From Methyloligella solikamskensis (GTDB lineage: Bacteria; Pseudomonadota; Alphaproteobacteria; Rhizobiales; Methyloligellaceae): a DNA stretch of 64,000 nucleotides. Below are positions 45,001 to 53,541 of the stretch, piece after piece. The notes under the pieces are model-generated. The model made no database searches and was not told the DNA's origin. It saw only the letters and a list, made by a program, of their open reading frames with translations. The DNA lies in NCBI RefSeq assembly GCF_042676065.1, contig NZ_JBHTJO010000001.1, positions 1-64,000 on the forward strand. Direction: 5' to 3'. Positions within the stretch are counted from its first letter, which is position 1; each line of letters opens with the position of its first letter. The translations under genes and the position numbers were made by a program.

Positions 45001-45095
45001 GTCATCCCTGCGAAGGCAGGGATCCAGTAGCCCCTGCCTTTAAGACCAAGGCACGTCGGTGATTACTGGATTGCCCGGTCAAGCCGGGCAATGAC
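45001..45095. repeat. 95-bp cloverleaf-like palindromic repeat, copy A
   Basis: The outer arms GTCAT and ATGAC enclose a hairpin CCCTGC/GCAGGG, an ATCCAGTA/TTACTGGAT pairing, a central hairpin (TGCCTT/AAGGCA) and TGCCCGG/GCCGGGCA. It has the same length and layout as 58209-58303. Confidence 0.75.
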
Positions 45096-45113
45096 GATGG
45101 AGTTGCTGCAACT

Positions 45114-45206
45114 CTCCCACGCCTCCTTCGAGGCTCGACCGTCATCCTGACGTGCCCGCGTAACGGGCGTCGAAGGATGACCGAGCACCTCAGGATGACG
45201 TGGGAG
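45114..45206. repeat. second type of palindromic repeat
   Basis: The outer arms CTCCCACG and CGTGGGAG and the inner arms GTCATCCTGA and TCAGGATGAC make a long hairpin of about 93 bases. It carries the CATCCTTCGA / CTCAGGATGA words of repeats common in rhizobial genomes. Confidence 0.65.
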
Positions 45207-45239
45207 ATGAACTCACACCGCCGCAGCCAAATCCCGCTG

Positions 45240-45268
45240 CTGACGGGCCGGGCGCGGCACCCTATATT
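45240..45268 (+). promoter_or_regulatory. polA promoter, probably giving a leaderless transcript
   Basis: CTGACG (45240-45245) and TATATT (45263-45268) are separated by exactly 17 bases. The ATG of polA is at 45277, where transcription would be expected to begin. The bases before the ATG (CCCTCCCC) contain no Shine-Dalgarno. Confidence 0.5.
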
Positions 45269-45276
45269 CCCTCCCC

Positions 45277-48240
45277 ATGACCCTCACTGACAGCGATGCA
45301 CCGGCGGCGGAAAACACCGCCCACGCCAAGCCCGTGGCCAAGGGCGACCATGTCTATCTGGTCGACGGCTCCGGCTATATCTTCCGCGCTTATCATGCGC
45401 TTCCACCGCTGACGCGCCCTTCCGACAGCCTGCCCATCGGGGCGGTACACGGGTTCTGCGGCATGTTGTGGAAGCTCTTACGCGATGCGGGCGAGCTGCA
45501 GCCGCCGACCCATCTCGCTGTCGTCTTCGACTACTCGGAGAAGACGTTCCGCAATGATCTCTATGAGGGCTACAAGGCCCACCGGCCGGACACGCCGGAG
45601 GATCTGATTCCGCAATTCCCGCTGATCCGCGAGGCGGTGAAGGCGTTCAACGTCGCCTGCATTGAGCAGAAGGGCTACGAGGCCGACGACATCATCGCGA
45701 CCTATGCCTGCCAGGCCCATTCGGCGGGCGCGGACGTCACCATCGTCTCATCCGACAAGGATCTCATGCAGCTCGTGCGTCCGGGCATCCAGATGTACGA
45801 CACCATGAAGAACAAGGTGATCGGCGAGCCGGAGGTCGAGGAGAAGTTCGGCGTGCCGCCCTCCAAGGTGATCGAGGTGCAATCGCTGATCGGCGATACG
45901 ACGGATAATGTGCCCGGCGTGCCCGGCATCGGCGTGAAGACCGCGGCGCTGCTGATCAATGAATACGGCGACTTGGAAACGCTTCTCGCCCGCGCCGACG
46001 AGATCAAGCAGAACAAGCGGCGGGAGAACCTGATCGAGTTCGCCGACCAGGCGCGGCTCTCCCACAAGCTCGTGACGCTCGATTGCGACATGCCGCTGGA
46101 CGTGCCCCTGGACTTAACCGCGGTGCAGACCCCCGACCCCGACACGCTGACCAGCTTCATGCGCAAGATGGAGTTCACGACGCTCCTGAAGCGCGTGGCT
46201 GAGGGACTCGGCCATGAACTGCCCGAAGGCGCCGTGCCCACCAAGCCGAAGCGTGGCGGGGCCGCCTACGATCACCCTCTGCGAAAGAAGACGAACGGCG
46301 ACGGCGGCATGGTGGCGCCGACCCGCGCCGGGGGCGAAGCCGGCACGCCGGCGCAGCTGGCCATCAACCGTGCCGAAGCGCTTTCGGAGATTCCGCTGGA
46401 CCGCAGCCAGTACGAGACGGTGATCGATGCGGGCCGGCTGGAAAAGCTGCTGGAAGCGGCGCGGGATTGCGGCCATCTGGCCTTCGCCACGAAGCTGGAC
46501 GAGCAGGTCGCCATGCGGGGCAACCTCACCGGTTTTGCACTCTCCCTGGAGCCGGGCAAGGCAGCCTACGTGCCCTTGGCCCACAAGGCCGAGGACGGGC
46601 TGGAGCTTTCCGGTGCGGCCCCCGACCAGATCGATATGCGCACGGCGCTCGATCTGCTGAAACCCATCCTTGAGGACGACAGCGTTCTCAAGATCGTCTC
46701 GAACGCCAAGTTCGACATGATCGCGCTGCGGCGCTACGGCATCGAGCTCACGGGCTTCGACGATCCCTGCCTGATGTCCTACGCACTGGATGCCGGACGC
46801 GCGAAGCACCTGCCTCACGAGCTTGCTGGTTCGCTCCTCTTTCACACCTGCCTCACCCAGAAAGAGGTGATGGGCACCGGCAAATCGGCGTTGACGTTCG
46901 ACAAGGTCGAGATCCCCAAGGCGACGGAATTCGCCGGCGAGGAGACCGATATCGCGCTGCGGCTCTGGATGGTGCTGCGCCCGCGGCTTGCGGCGGAGCA
47001 TGTCACCACGGTCTACGAGACGCTCGAGCGCCCAATCGCGCCGGTGCTGGCTGAGATGGAAGCGGCGGGTGTGAAGGTCGATCGCGCGTTCCTCGGTAGC
47101 CTCTCGGGCAAATTCGCCCAGGAGATCGCACGGCTCGAAGAAGAAATCGAGGAAGCGGCGGGCGAGAAGTTCAATATCGGTTCGCCCAAGCAGCTCGGCG
47201 AGATCCTGTTCGACAAGATGAGCCTGCCGGGGGGCAAGAAGACCAAGACCGGCGCCTGGTCCACCGACGCCTCGATCCTGGAGGAGCTGGCGGCTTCCGG
47301 CCACGACCTGCCCCAGATGATCCTGGACTACCGCCAGATCGCGAAGCTGAAGAGCACCTATACGGATGCGCTGCCCGGCTACATCAACGCCGAGACGGGG
47401 CGCGTCCATACCTCCTATGCGCTGGCCGCGACGACCACGGGGCGGCTCTCAAGCCAGGACCCGAACCTGCAGAACATCCCGGTGCGCACCGAAGAGGGGC
47501 GCGCAATCCGCAAGGCCTTCATCGCCGAGCCGGGCAAGGTGCTGATCTCGGCGGATTACAGCCAGATCGAGCTGCGGGTGCTGGCCCATATGGCGGAGAT
47601 CCCGGCGCTGGTTCAGGCCTTCGCCGACGATCTCGACATTCACGCCATGACGGCAAGCGAGATGTTCGGCGTGCCCATCGAAGGCATGGACCCAAGCACG
47701 CGGCGCAAGGCGAAGGCGATCAATTTCGGGATCATCTATGGCATCTCGGCCTTCGGACTCGCCAATCAGCTCGGCATTCCGCGGGGCGAGGCCGCCGATT
47801 ACATCAACACGTATTTCGAGCGCTTCCCGGGCATCAAGGACTACATGGAGGAGATGAAGGCGGAGTGCCGGCGGACCGGCTATGTCACCACCATCTTCGG
47901 CCGGAAGGCGCACTATCCGGAGATCAACACCAAGAACCCGAGCTTACGGGGCAATTTCGAGCGCGCGGCGATCAACGCGCCGATCCAGGGTTCGGCCGCG
48001 GACATCATCCGGCGCGCCATGATCAAGATGGCGGCGGCGCTGGAAGAGGCTGGGGTTCATGCGCGCATGCTCATGCAGGTGCATGACGAGCTGGTCTTCG
48101 AGGCGGACGAATCGGAAGCGGAGAAGACCATGGAGATCGCCAAGCAGGTGATGTCCCGTGCCGCCGAGCCGCTGGTGCAGCTCAAGGTGCCGCTGAAGGT
48201 CGAAGCGCGGGCGGGCGCCAATTGGGAAGCGGCGCATTAA
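45277..48240 (+). CDS. polA: DNA polymerase I
   Basis: A 987-residue three-domain Pol I. The 5' nuclease is at about 25-315 (YLVDGSGYIFRAYHALPP, EADDIIATYA, SSDKDLMQLV). The 3'-5' exonuclease fold is at about 375-580. The polymerase is at about 600-987, with VLISADYSQIELRVLAHMAE (motif A), RRKAKAINFGIIYGISAFGL (B) and MQVHDELVFE (C). In the exonuclease domain the usual FDTE reads FATK (Ala404, Lys406) and the third motif reads FAGEETD, so proofreading residues are missing. It repairs DNA and removes Okazaki primers. No Shine-Dalgarno is seen. The gene converges with a lipoprotein gene, sharing 4 bases. Confidence 0.95.
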   Translation: MTLTDSDAPAAENTAHAKPVAKGDHVYLVDGSGYIFRAYHALPPLTRPSDSLPIGAVHGFCGMLWKLLRDAGELQPPTHLAVVFDYSEKTFRNDLYEGYKAHRPDTPEDLIPQFPLIREAVKAFNVACIEQKGYEADDIIATYACQAHSAGADVTIVSSDKDLMQLVRPGIQMYDTMKNKVIGEPEVEEKFGVPPSKVIEVQSLIGDTTDNVPGVPGIGVKTAALLINEYGDLETLLARADEIKQNKRRENLIEFADQARLSHKLVTLDCDMPLDVPLDLTAVQTPDPDTLTSFMRKMEFTTLLKRVAEGLGHELPEGAVPTKPKRGGAAYDHPLRKKTNGDGGMVAPTRAGGEAGTPAQLAINRAEALSEIPLDRSQYETVIDAGRLEKLLEAARDCGHLAFATKLDEQVAMRGNLTGFALSLEPGKAAYVPLAHKAEDGLELSGAAPDQIDMRTALDLLKPILEDDSVLKIVSNAKFDMIALRRYGIELTGFDDPCLMSYALDAGRAKHLPHELAGSLLFHTCLTQKEVMGTGKSALTFDKVEIPKATEFAGEETDIALRLWMVLRPRLAAEHVTTVYETLERPIAPVLAEMEAAGVKVDRAFLGSLSGKFAQEIARLEEEIEEAAGEKFNIGSPKQLGEILFDKMSLPGGKKTKTGAWSTDASILEELAASGHDLPQMILDYRQIAKLKSTYTDALPGYINAETGRVHTSYALAATTTGRLSSQDPNLQNIPVRTEEGRAIRKAFIAEPGKVLISADYSQIELRVLAHMAEIPALVQAFADDLDIHAMTASEMFGVPIEGMDPSTRRKAKAINFGIIYGISAFGLANQLGIPRGEAADYINTYFERFPGIKDYMEEMKAECRRTGYVTTIFGRKAHYPEINTKNPSLRGNFERAAINAPIQGSAADIIRRAMIKMAAALEEAGVHARMLMQVHDELVFEADESEAEKTMEIAKQVMSRAAEPLVQLKVPLKVEARAGANWEAAH

Positions 48241-48620
48241 TCCGTGATCGGCATGCCTTCCGCCGCGCAGATCTCCAGAAGGATGTGTTGTCGGTTCGGC
48301 GTGGCGAGGTTTATGTCGGGCTTCCCGCTTGTGGGCCGCATCATGGCGAAGGCGCGCCAGCCCGGCCCGGAACGGACCTTGCCGCAGGTCTGGATGCCGC
48401 CATGGGCGGTGAGCGAGAGCACCTTGCCCAATTCAATCTCGCCTCCGCCGAGAACCGGCCTCAAGGTTGCAGCGATGTGCGCGCGTTCCTCGGCATCGGG
48501 CGTGTAGACCCGGCCGGGCGGATGGGTGATCCGGGGCGGATGATATGGCGCAGGGGGCTCGTCCGGGGTGGCGCAGGCAGCGAGTGTCCCGCAAAGCATG
48601 AAAACGACCAGCAATCGCAT
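48237..48620 (-). CDS. small putative lipoprotein (paralogue 1)
   Basis: A 127-residue protein with a lipoprotein signal (VVFMLCGTLAAC, modified Cys near residue 16). A proline-rich linker leads to a compact domain: ERAHIAATLRPVLGGGEIELGKVLSL, then TCGKVRSGPGWRAF and CAAEGMPITD. The same layout (ERA helix, EIGK-type strand, one CG, a late Cys) is seen in the lipoprotein at 48957-49373, so the two are paralogues. It should sit in the periplasm, lipid-anchored. Function unknown. Confidence 0.7.
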   Translation of the reverse strand: MRLLVVFMLCGTLAACATPDEPPAPYHPPRITHPPGRVYTPDAEERAHIAATLRPVLGGGEIELGKVLSLTAHGGIQTCGKVRSGPGWRAFAMMRPTSGKPDINLATPNRQHILLEICAAEGMPITD

Positions 48621-48956
48621 GGGCTAACTGCCCCCCTTTCCTCCCGAGGATAGCGATGGGGGACTGAAGAGATGATTACGAGAAACAGCGCCGAGCGTCG
48701 TTTTACGCGCTCGACCTCTCGGCGTCATGGCCGGGCATGTGCCGGTCATCCACGTTTGTCCGCCTTGCGCTGTCGTTTCGTGGATACCAACCGAAACACC
48801 GAGGCCTGCATCCTTCGAGACACGCGCTACGTGCGCCCTCAGGATGAGGAGAGATTCCGGGTGTGCGGCAGGCTAGCTGGCCGCAGCGTTTTCCTCATGG
48901 TGAGGGCTGGCGAAGCCAGCGTCTCGAACCATGAGGCCGCTGAGTCCGATACTAGA
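48621..48956. repeat. non-coding repeat cluster between two lipoprotein genes
   Basis: There is no gene here. It contains GGCGTCATGGCCGGGC (48721) with a GTGCCGGTCATCCACG partner, a CATCCTTCGAGACACGCGCT ... CCTCAGGATGAGG palindrome (48808-48849) and a CTCATGGTGAGG ... CGAACCATGAGG palindrome (48893-48938). All are words of dispersed repeats found in rhizobial genomes. Confidence 0.6.
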
Positions 48957-49373
48957 CTAGTCCTCCAACCCCAGACCGCGCGAGCGGCAGCGGGCCATCA
49001 GGGCCTCTTCCTGGCCCGGCTTGCTGATATTCATGCGGGAGTTGCCGTCGGCCACCACGGTGAACTCGAAGATTGACCATTGGGTCTGGCGGCCCGAGGG
49101 CTCGATGGCGTGGACCATGCCGCAGGAATAGCTTCCGCCGCCCGGCACCAGCGCGAAGAGCGCCTTGCCGATTTCGGGCTTCATGTCCTTCGGCAGCTTC
49201 TGCTTCAGATTGTGCATGAGGATCGCCCGCTCCCGCTCCGTGGCGGGATGGGGCGACAGGCGCGGCATCGGAGGCTCGTTCTGCACCGGCTCGGGCGTCG
49301 TGGCACAACCCGACGCGGCCAAGCACAGCGATAGGGCGCAGACAGCGCCGACTATTTGATGACGTCTCCCCAA
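48957..49373 (-). CDS. small putative lipoprotein (paralogue 2)
   Basis: A 138-residue protein with a lipoprotein signal (IVGAVCALSLCLAASGC, lipobox LAASGC near residue 23). The mature part reads ERERAILMHNLKQKLPKDMK, PEIGKALFALVPGGGSYSCG and ALMARCRSRGLGLED, which aligns in layout with the lipoprotein at 48237-48620. It is probably a periplasmic, lipid-anchored protein of unknown function. Confidence 0.72.
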   Translation of the reverse strand: MGRRHQIVGAVCALSLCLAASGCATTPEPVQNEPPMPRLSPHPATERERAILMHNLKQKLPKDMKPEIGKALFALVPGGGSYSCGMVHAIEPSGRQTQWSIFEFTVVADGNSRMNISKPGQEEALMARCRSRGLGLED

Positions 49374-49427
49374 AACGCCGCCGACTTTAGCGCGGTTTCT
49401 CGCTAAGGCAATGCGGTGACTTATTAT

Positions 49428-49682
49428 TTAGCCGCTCCTCGGCCGCACCACGGCGACGAGATTGGTCTGAACCACACCCTCGACCTTGGAAATATGCCGG
49501 AAGACGGCCTTCTCGGCCGCGTCCGATGTCTCGCAGTCGAGCTGGGCCACCAGCTTCTCGTCGGAGAGCTTCACCACGTTGGCAAACTGGCACTCTTCCA
49601 TCTTCAGCGCATTCATCTGGTCCATGGCGACGGTCGGGTCGGCCGCACCCAGGAGTTCGATGAAGAGATAGACGTTGATCAT
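49428..49682 (-). CDS. small protein, possible RAM/AsnC ligand-binding fold
   Basis: An 84-residue protein (MINVYLFIELLGAADPTVAM, then ANVVKLSDEKLVAQLDCE, AVFRHISKVEGVVQTNLVAVV). The alternation of strands and helices and the closing VEGVVQTNLVAVV recall the stand-alone RAM domain of Lrp/AsnC regulators, which binds small ligands as an oligomer. There is no DNA-binding part. Its neighbours give no clue. The family call is tentative, but coding character is good. Confidence 0.6.
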   Translation of the reverse strand: MINVYLFIELLGAADPTVAMDQMNALKMEECQFANVVKLSDEKLVAQLDCETSDAAEKAVFRHISKVEGVVQTNLVAVVRPRSG

Positions 49683-49852
49683 GCTCGCTTCCTCCCTGTT
49701 GCCCCTTGTCTGGAGCTTCGTTGCACGGGAAGAAACGTTCGGCCGAAGGCGTGGTTCGCCGCCGGAGGCAACGCGAAATGCGGCGCGGGCGGACGGAACA
49801 GGTGGGGGCGTCAGGCGTCTACTCCCTTTAAGGACTTTAGAGGAGTGACCCT

Positions 49853-50320
49853 ATGCGTATTGGATTTCTGGCGCTGATCGTCAGCGCGCTTTTCTTCGGC
49901 CTTCCTGCACAAGCCGCGGACGGCAAGATCACAATTCAGAACAACGAGACCCACGGCAACTTCATCGCCGATGCGGAAGGCAAACCGCTTTATCTCTTCA
50001 CGACCGACACCCAGGGCACGGACGATACCAAGCCCGCCATCAGTTGCTCCGACGACTGCCTGAAGGCCTGGCCGCCCTACATCGCCAAAGAGGCGCCTGA
50101 AGCCGGCGAAGGCGTGAAGAAGGATCTGATCGGCGTGACGGACAGCGCGGGCTCCTCACAGGTTACCTATAACGGCTGGCCGCTCTATTACTTCGTGAAG
50201 GACGAAGGCAAGGACACGCCGCAAGGCCAGGACAAGCACGGCTTCGGTGGCGAGTGGTATCTGCTGACCGCCGATGGCGAGAAGGTGCACGAGCACGGCG
50301 AGGAGCACGACCACGATTAG
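49853..50320 (+). CDS. secreted COG4315-type protein with His-rich tail
   Basis: A 155-residue protein with a Sec signal peptide (MRIGFLALIVSALFFGLPAQA). Two copies of the family repeat follow: GKPLYLFTTDTQGTDDTKPAISCSDDCLKAWPP and NGWPLYYFVKDEGKDTPQGQ. The C-terminus is HEHGEEHDHD, a probable metal-binding tail. GAGG precedes the ATG at a good distance. The family (lipoproteins with a Y-x-[FWY]-x-x-D motif) is periplasmic and of unknown function; this copy has no lipobox Cys. A hairpin terminator follows. Confidence 0.8.
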   Translation: MRIGFLALIVSALFFGLPAQAADGKITIQNNETHGNFIADAEGKPLYLFTTDTQGTDDTKPAISCSDDCLKAWPPYIAKEAPEAGEGVKKDLIGVTDSAGSSQVTYNGWPLYYFVKDEGKDTPQGQDKHGFGGEWYLLTADGEKVHEHGEEHDHD

Positions 50321-50366
50321 TGGCGCTGCTCGACCTTTTCCGTCGAGCTCGTCCAGTCAGCTAAGC

Positions 50367-50399
50367 ATAAGGCCACGTCATCCTGAGGCGTGGCCTTAT
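50367..50399. terminator. hairpin terminator between convergent genes
   Basis: ATAAGGCCACG (50367-50377) and CGTGGCCTTAT (50389-50399) form a perfect 11-base stem with an 11-base loop. It lies between the COG4315-type gene and the convergent gamma-glutamyltransferase gene and may serve both. Confidence 0.75.
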
Positions 50400-50408
50400 C
50401 CCGCAACT

Positions 50409-51908
50409 TCAAACAATCACGCTGTCCCCGCCGCGGCGAGGATCGCCGGCACCTTCGAGCAATCCGTCCGGGTGGCGGCGGGCGGCGTGGACCCCGCCGA
50501 AGAACAGATTGCGCTCCGGCCAGGCATGGGATTCGGCCGCCTCATCCAGTGCCGCCCCCATGTCGAGGCCGGGCTCGTAGCTCAACACCCCCGATTTCTC
50601 CACATGCATGCGCGGGGCGCAGACGGCCTGCTCCAGATCCATGCCGTGCTCGACCAAGTTGAGGGCGACCTGGAGGATGGCCGTGCGGATGCGGTTGGAG
50701 CCGCCGGTGCCGAGCGCCGTCACCGTGCCGTCGGCCTCGCAGACGATGGTCGGCGCCATCATGGAGGATAGGCGCACGCCCTCGCGCCACTGGCCAATCC
50801 CGTCGGGCGACAGGTCCTCCTCCCCCAGCATGTTGTTCAGCATGAAGCCGTGATCGCCCACCATGTGACCGTTGCCCTCCCCGTTGGAGAGGCTGACGGC
50901 TGCGGCGTTGCCCTCCCCGTCGATGATGCTGATATGGGTGGTGCCGCGATAGGCCGGCGGATGGGTCGCGAGTTGGGCGAATTCATCCGCCAGCGCGGCC
51001 TCGCGCAGCCGATCCGCCAGGCCCTCGCCATGACGCCGGCGTGCGTCGTTCGTGGCGGCAAGGGCGCGATAAAGATGAAGCGTATCGGGCGGGCCGTCCT
51101 CGAGGGCTTCCAGCACGCCCAACCCGTATGCGATGAGGGGGCCACTGGCGGCGGGCGGCGGATTCAGGAACAGCTCCGCGCCGCTGTAGTGCCAACTGAG
51201 TGGATCGCGCTTGGCGACCCGGTAGCCAGTAAGATCCGCTTCCGTCAGATGTCCGCCTTCCGCGTGCGCCTGAGCGCAGATGGCCTGGCCAATCTCGCCA
51301 TCGATGAAGAGAGATTCCCCTTCCTCCGCGAGACGCTCCAGGGTCTCGGCCAGCCCCACGTTCTTCAGCACATCGCCTTCGCCCAGCAGTTTTCCGTCTG
51401 GAGCGAATGTCGCGCGGGCGCTTGTCGATGCGGTCAGGATCGGCGCGATGACGCCGAAGAGATACGCCTGGAAGCGGGAGAGCCGCATGCCTTCGCGAGC
51501 GGCGGCGATGGCAGGCGCGAAGAGCCGCGCGACGGGAAGCGTTCCCAGCTCCTTATGGATCGCGAACATGCCCGGCACCTGGCCGGGGGTCGCGGTGGTG
51601 CCCAGCCCGATATGGAATTCCTGAGTGGCGGGACCGAAATCGGCAACGATCGCCTCGATGGGCGCCTCGCTCGCAGGCCGCCGGCGGAGCGGCGTCTCCA
51701 CGAAGAAATCGTAGAGCGCCGTTTCGCCGTTCGCCCGGCGGGCCATGAGGAAGCCGCCCCCGCCCAGGGACGACAGCACGGGCTCTGCCACGCTCGCCAT
51801 GGCGATCCCGGCGAGCGCGGCATCGAAGGCGTTGCCGCCTTCGGCCAGAATTTCAGCGGCGGCCTGGGCGGTGAGCCGGTGGCCGGCCGCGACGACACCG
51901 CGTCTCAT
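50409..51908 (-). CDS. gamma-glutamyltransferase family protein
   Basis: A 499-residue Ntn-hydrolase of the GGT family. The N-terminal part (AGHRLTAQAAAEILAEGGNAFDAALA, residues 8-33; LGGGGFLMAR) is followed by the self-cleavage site RGTTHISIIDGEGNAAAVSLS near 320, where the first Thr of TTH becomes the new N-terminal nucleophile, and by GTGGSNRI near 400. The family splits gamma-glutamyl bonds of glutathione or transfers the glutamyl group. No signal peptide is seen, so it may act in the cytoplasm. The HugZ-like gene lies 22 bases upstream, suggesting co-transcription. Confidence 0.87.
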   Translation of the reverse strand: MRRGVVAAGHRLTAQAAAEILAEGGNAFDAALAGIAMASVAEPVLSSLGGGGFLMARRANGETALYDFFVETPLRRRPASEAPIEAIVADFGPATQEFHIGLGTTATPGQVPGMFAIHKELGTLPVARLFAPAIAAAREGMRLSRFQAYLFGVIAPILTASTSARATFAPDGKLLGEGDVLKNVGLAETLERLAEEGESLFIDGEIGQAICAQAHAEGGHLTEADLTGYRVAKRDPLSWHYSGAELFLNPPPAASGPLIAYGLGVLEALEDGPPDTLHLYRALAATNDARRRHGEGLADRLREAALADEFAQLATHPPAYRGTTHISIIDGEGNAAAVSLSNGEGNGHMVGDHGFMLNNMLGEEDLSPDGIGQWREGVRLSSMMAPTIVCEADGTVTALGTGGSNRIRTAILQVALNLVEHGMDLEQAVCAPRMHVEKSGVLSYEPGLDMGAALDEAAESHAWPERNLFFGGVHAARRHPDGLLEGAGDPRRGGDSVIV

Positions 51909-51930
51909 GAAGTCTCGGCAGCCCGACAGG

Positions 51931-52671
51931 TCATGCGGCTTTGGCGCGAGCGCGCTGAGCCAGGTTCACCAGCCCCTTATGCACGTCTTCGGGCACCTTG
52001 GCCGGCTCGTCGAACGGCAGCCGGATGATCTTGGCCCCGAGTTGCAGATCGCAACCTTCCGAATCGCAGGAGACCATGCGCCAGCGACCCGGCTCGGCAC
52101 CGAGAAGCTGGGTGGCATAGAGCTCGATGGCGTCGGCGTGATCCTCGTTCATGTGAGAGATCATGCCCTCTTCCGCCTCAAACAAAGCGTGCAGGTTGCG
52201 CGTGTCGGTCAGCAGCTCTTCGGGGGAAAAGTCGAGGATGCGGCCGAACCCGCCGATATAGTGTGCGCCGATAGGCTTCAGTCGCCAGAAGCCGAAATCG
52301 TTGAAGCCGGCATAGCCGGCGGACGATTCGTGGCGGGCGACGAAGCGCTTTGCGACATGCTCGTCCTTCACGGGCTCGGCCACGCCCTGGACGGAGATGC
52401 GCGCGCCTTCCAGCGGATTGCCCAGCCCGTCCGTACCGTCGATCAGGACGGATGCACTCGGATTCGCCACCAGGTTCTTGGTGTGGAGCGCCAGGGTCGA
52501 GATGAGGAAGGTGGGGCACCCTTGCGGATCGGTCGCCAGAGTGACGAGGGAAGCGTAAGGCCCGCCGGTCTCCGCATCCAGAGTGGCCAGGGCGCCTTTC
52601 AGGGCGCGGCGGAGAAGAGAACGGGCATCGGCGGCGAGTTCGGCTCGGCTCGGATTATCGTCGGTAGACAT
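51931..52671 (-). CDS. HugZ-like pyridoxamine 5'-phosphate oxidase-fold protein
   Basis: A 246-residue protein from the ATG at 52671. The first 150 residues are a split-barrel FMN/heme-binding fold (GALATLDAETGGPYASLVTLATD, ISTLALHTKNLVANPSASVLI). The C-terminal DUF2470-type domain carries MISHMNEDHADAIELYA near 175, the usual HMN-x-DH signature, with DSEGCDLQ downstream. Such proteins take part in heme binding or breakdown. The gene is upstream of the gamma-glutamyltransferase and divergent from chvI. Confidence 0.82.
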   Translation of the reverse strand: MSTDDNPSRAELAADARSLLRRALKGALATLDAETGGPYASLVTLATDPQGCPTFLISTLALHTKNLVANPSASVLIDGTDGLGNPLEGARISVQGVAEPVKDEHVAKRFVARHESSAGYAGFNDFGFWRLKPIGAHYIGGFGRILDFSPEELLTDTRNLHALFEAEEGMISHMNEDHADAIELYATQLLGAEPGRWRMVSCDSEGCDLQLGAKIIRLPFDEPAKVPEDVHKGLVNLAQRARAKAA

Positions 52672-52823
52672 ATTTACTTGCACCACAATGATCTATATTG
52701 ATTTCCCACAACTTGGCGGCGCTAAGTGCGCCCCTATGCTGCCATAATTAAGAGCAGCCTTGCGCCCCACACACATACTCAGTGAAACGCTCAGGACGGG
52801 CGAAAGCCCTAAAGGCTATCTCA

Positions 52824-53519
52824 ATGCCAACAATCGCACTTGTTGACGACGACCGGAACATTCTCACCTCCTTGCGGATGGTGCTCGAAGCGGAGGGGTA
52901 TAAGACACAGACTTACAATGACGGCGCAAGTGCGCTGGACGGTCTGTCGGAGAACCCTCCGGATCTCGCGATCCTCGATATCAAGATGCCCCGCATGGAC
53001 GGCATGGAGCTGCTGCGGCGCCTGCGCCAGCGGACCGAGTTGCCCGTGATTTTCCTCACCTCCAAGGACGAGGAAATCGACGAGCTCTTCGGCCTCAAGA
53101 TGGGCGCCGACGACTTCATCCGGAAGCCTTTCCCTCAGCGCCTGCTGGTGGAGCGCGTGAAAGCGGTTCTGCGCCGGGCAGCGCCCCGGGACGGCGCCGC
53201 CGTGTCGGAAGACAAGTCCAAGGTGCTGGAGCGCGGCAAGCTCCGCATGGATCCGGAGCGCCATACCTGCGTGTGGGACGATCATCCGGTTACCCTGACG
53301 GTGACGGAATTCCTGATCCTGCAGAGCCTGGCTCAGCGGCCGGGCGTGGTGAAGAGCCGCGACGCCCTGATGGATGCGGCCTATGACGATCAGGTCTATG
53401 TGGACGACCGGACGATCGACAGCCACATCAAGCGGCTGCGCAAGAAGTTCAAGGCCGTAGACACCGATTTCGACGTGATCGAAACGCTTTACGGCGTAGG
53501 ATACCGCTTCAAAGAGTGA
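52824..53519 (+). CDS. chvI: two-component response regulator ChvI
   Basis: A 231-residue OmpR-type regulator. The ATG at 52824 begins MPTIALVDDDRNILTSLR; the receiver has DD at 9-10, the phosphoryl Asp52 (AILDIKMPRMDG) and Lys near 100 (IRKPF). The winged helix at about 130-230 ends with DSHIKRLRKKFKAVD and ETLYGVGYRF. ChvI and ChvG respond to acid and envelope stress and control exopolysaccharide and motility genes in rhizobia. The order chvI-chvG-hprK-EIIA-HPr is the classical one for the order; the usual upstream pckA gene is not here. Confidence 0.93.
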   Translation: MPTIALVDDDRNILTSLRMVLEAEGYKTQTYNDGASALDGLSENPPDLAILDIKMPRMDGMELLRRLRQRTELPVIFLTSKDEEIDELFGLKMGADDFIRKPFPQRLLVERVKAVLRRAAPRDGAAVSEDKSKVLERGKLRMDPERHTCVWDDHPVTLTVTEFLILQSLAQRPGVVKSRDALMDAAYDDQVYVDDRTIDSHIKRLRKKFKAVDTDFDVIETLYGVGYRFKE

Positions 53520-53541
53520 GTCCTGACGGTAAGGGAGCGCG

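Noticed and set aside
45001..45095. tRNA-like cloverleaf in the 95-base repeats
   Set aside because: There is no T loop, no plausible anticodon arm and no CCA; the layout is that of a palindromic repeat element.
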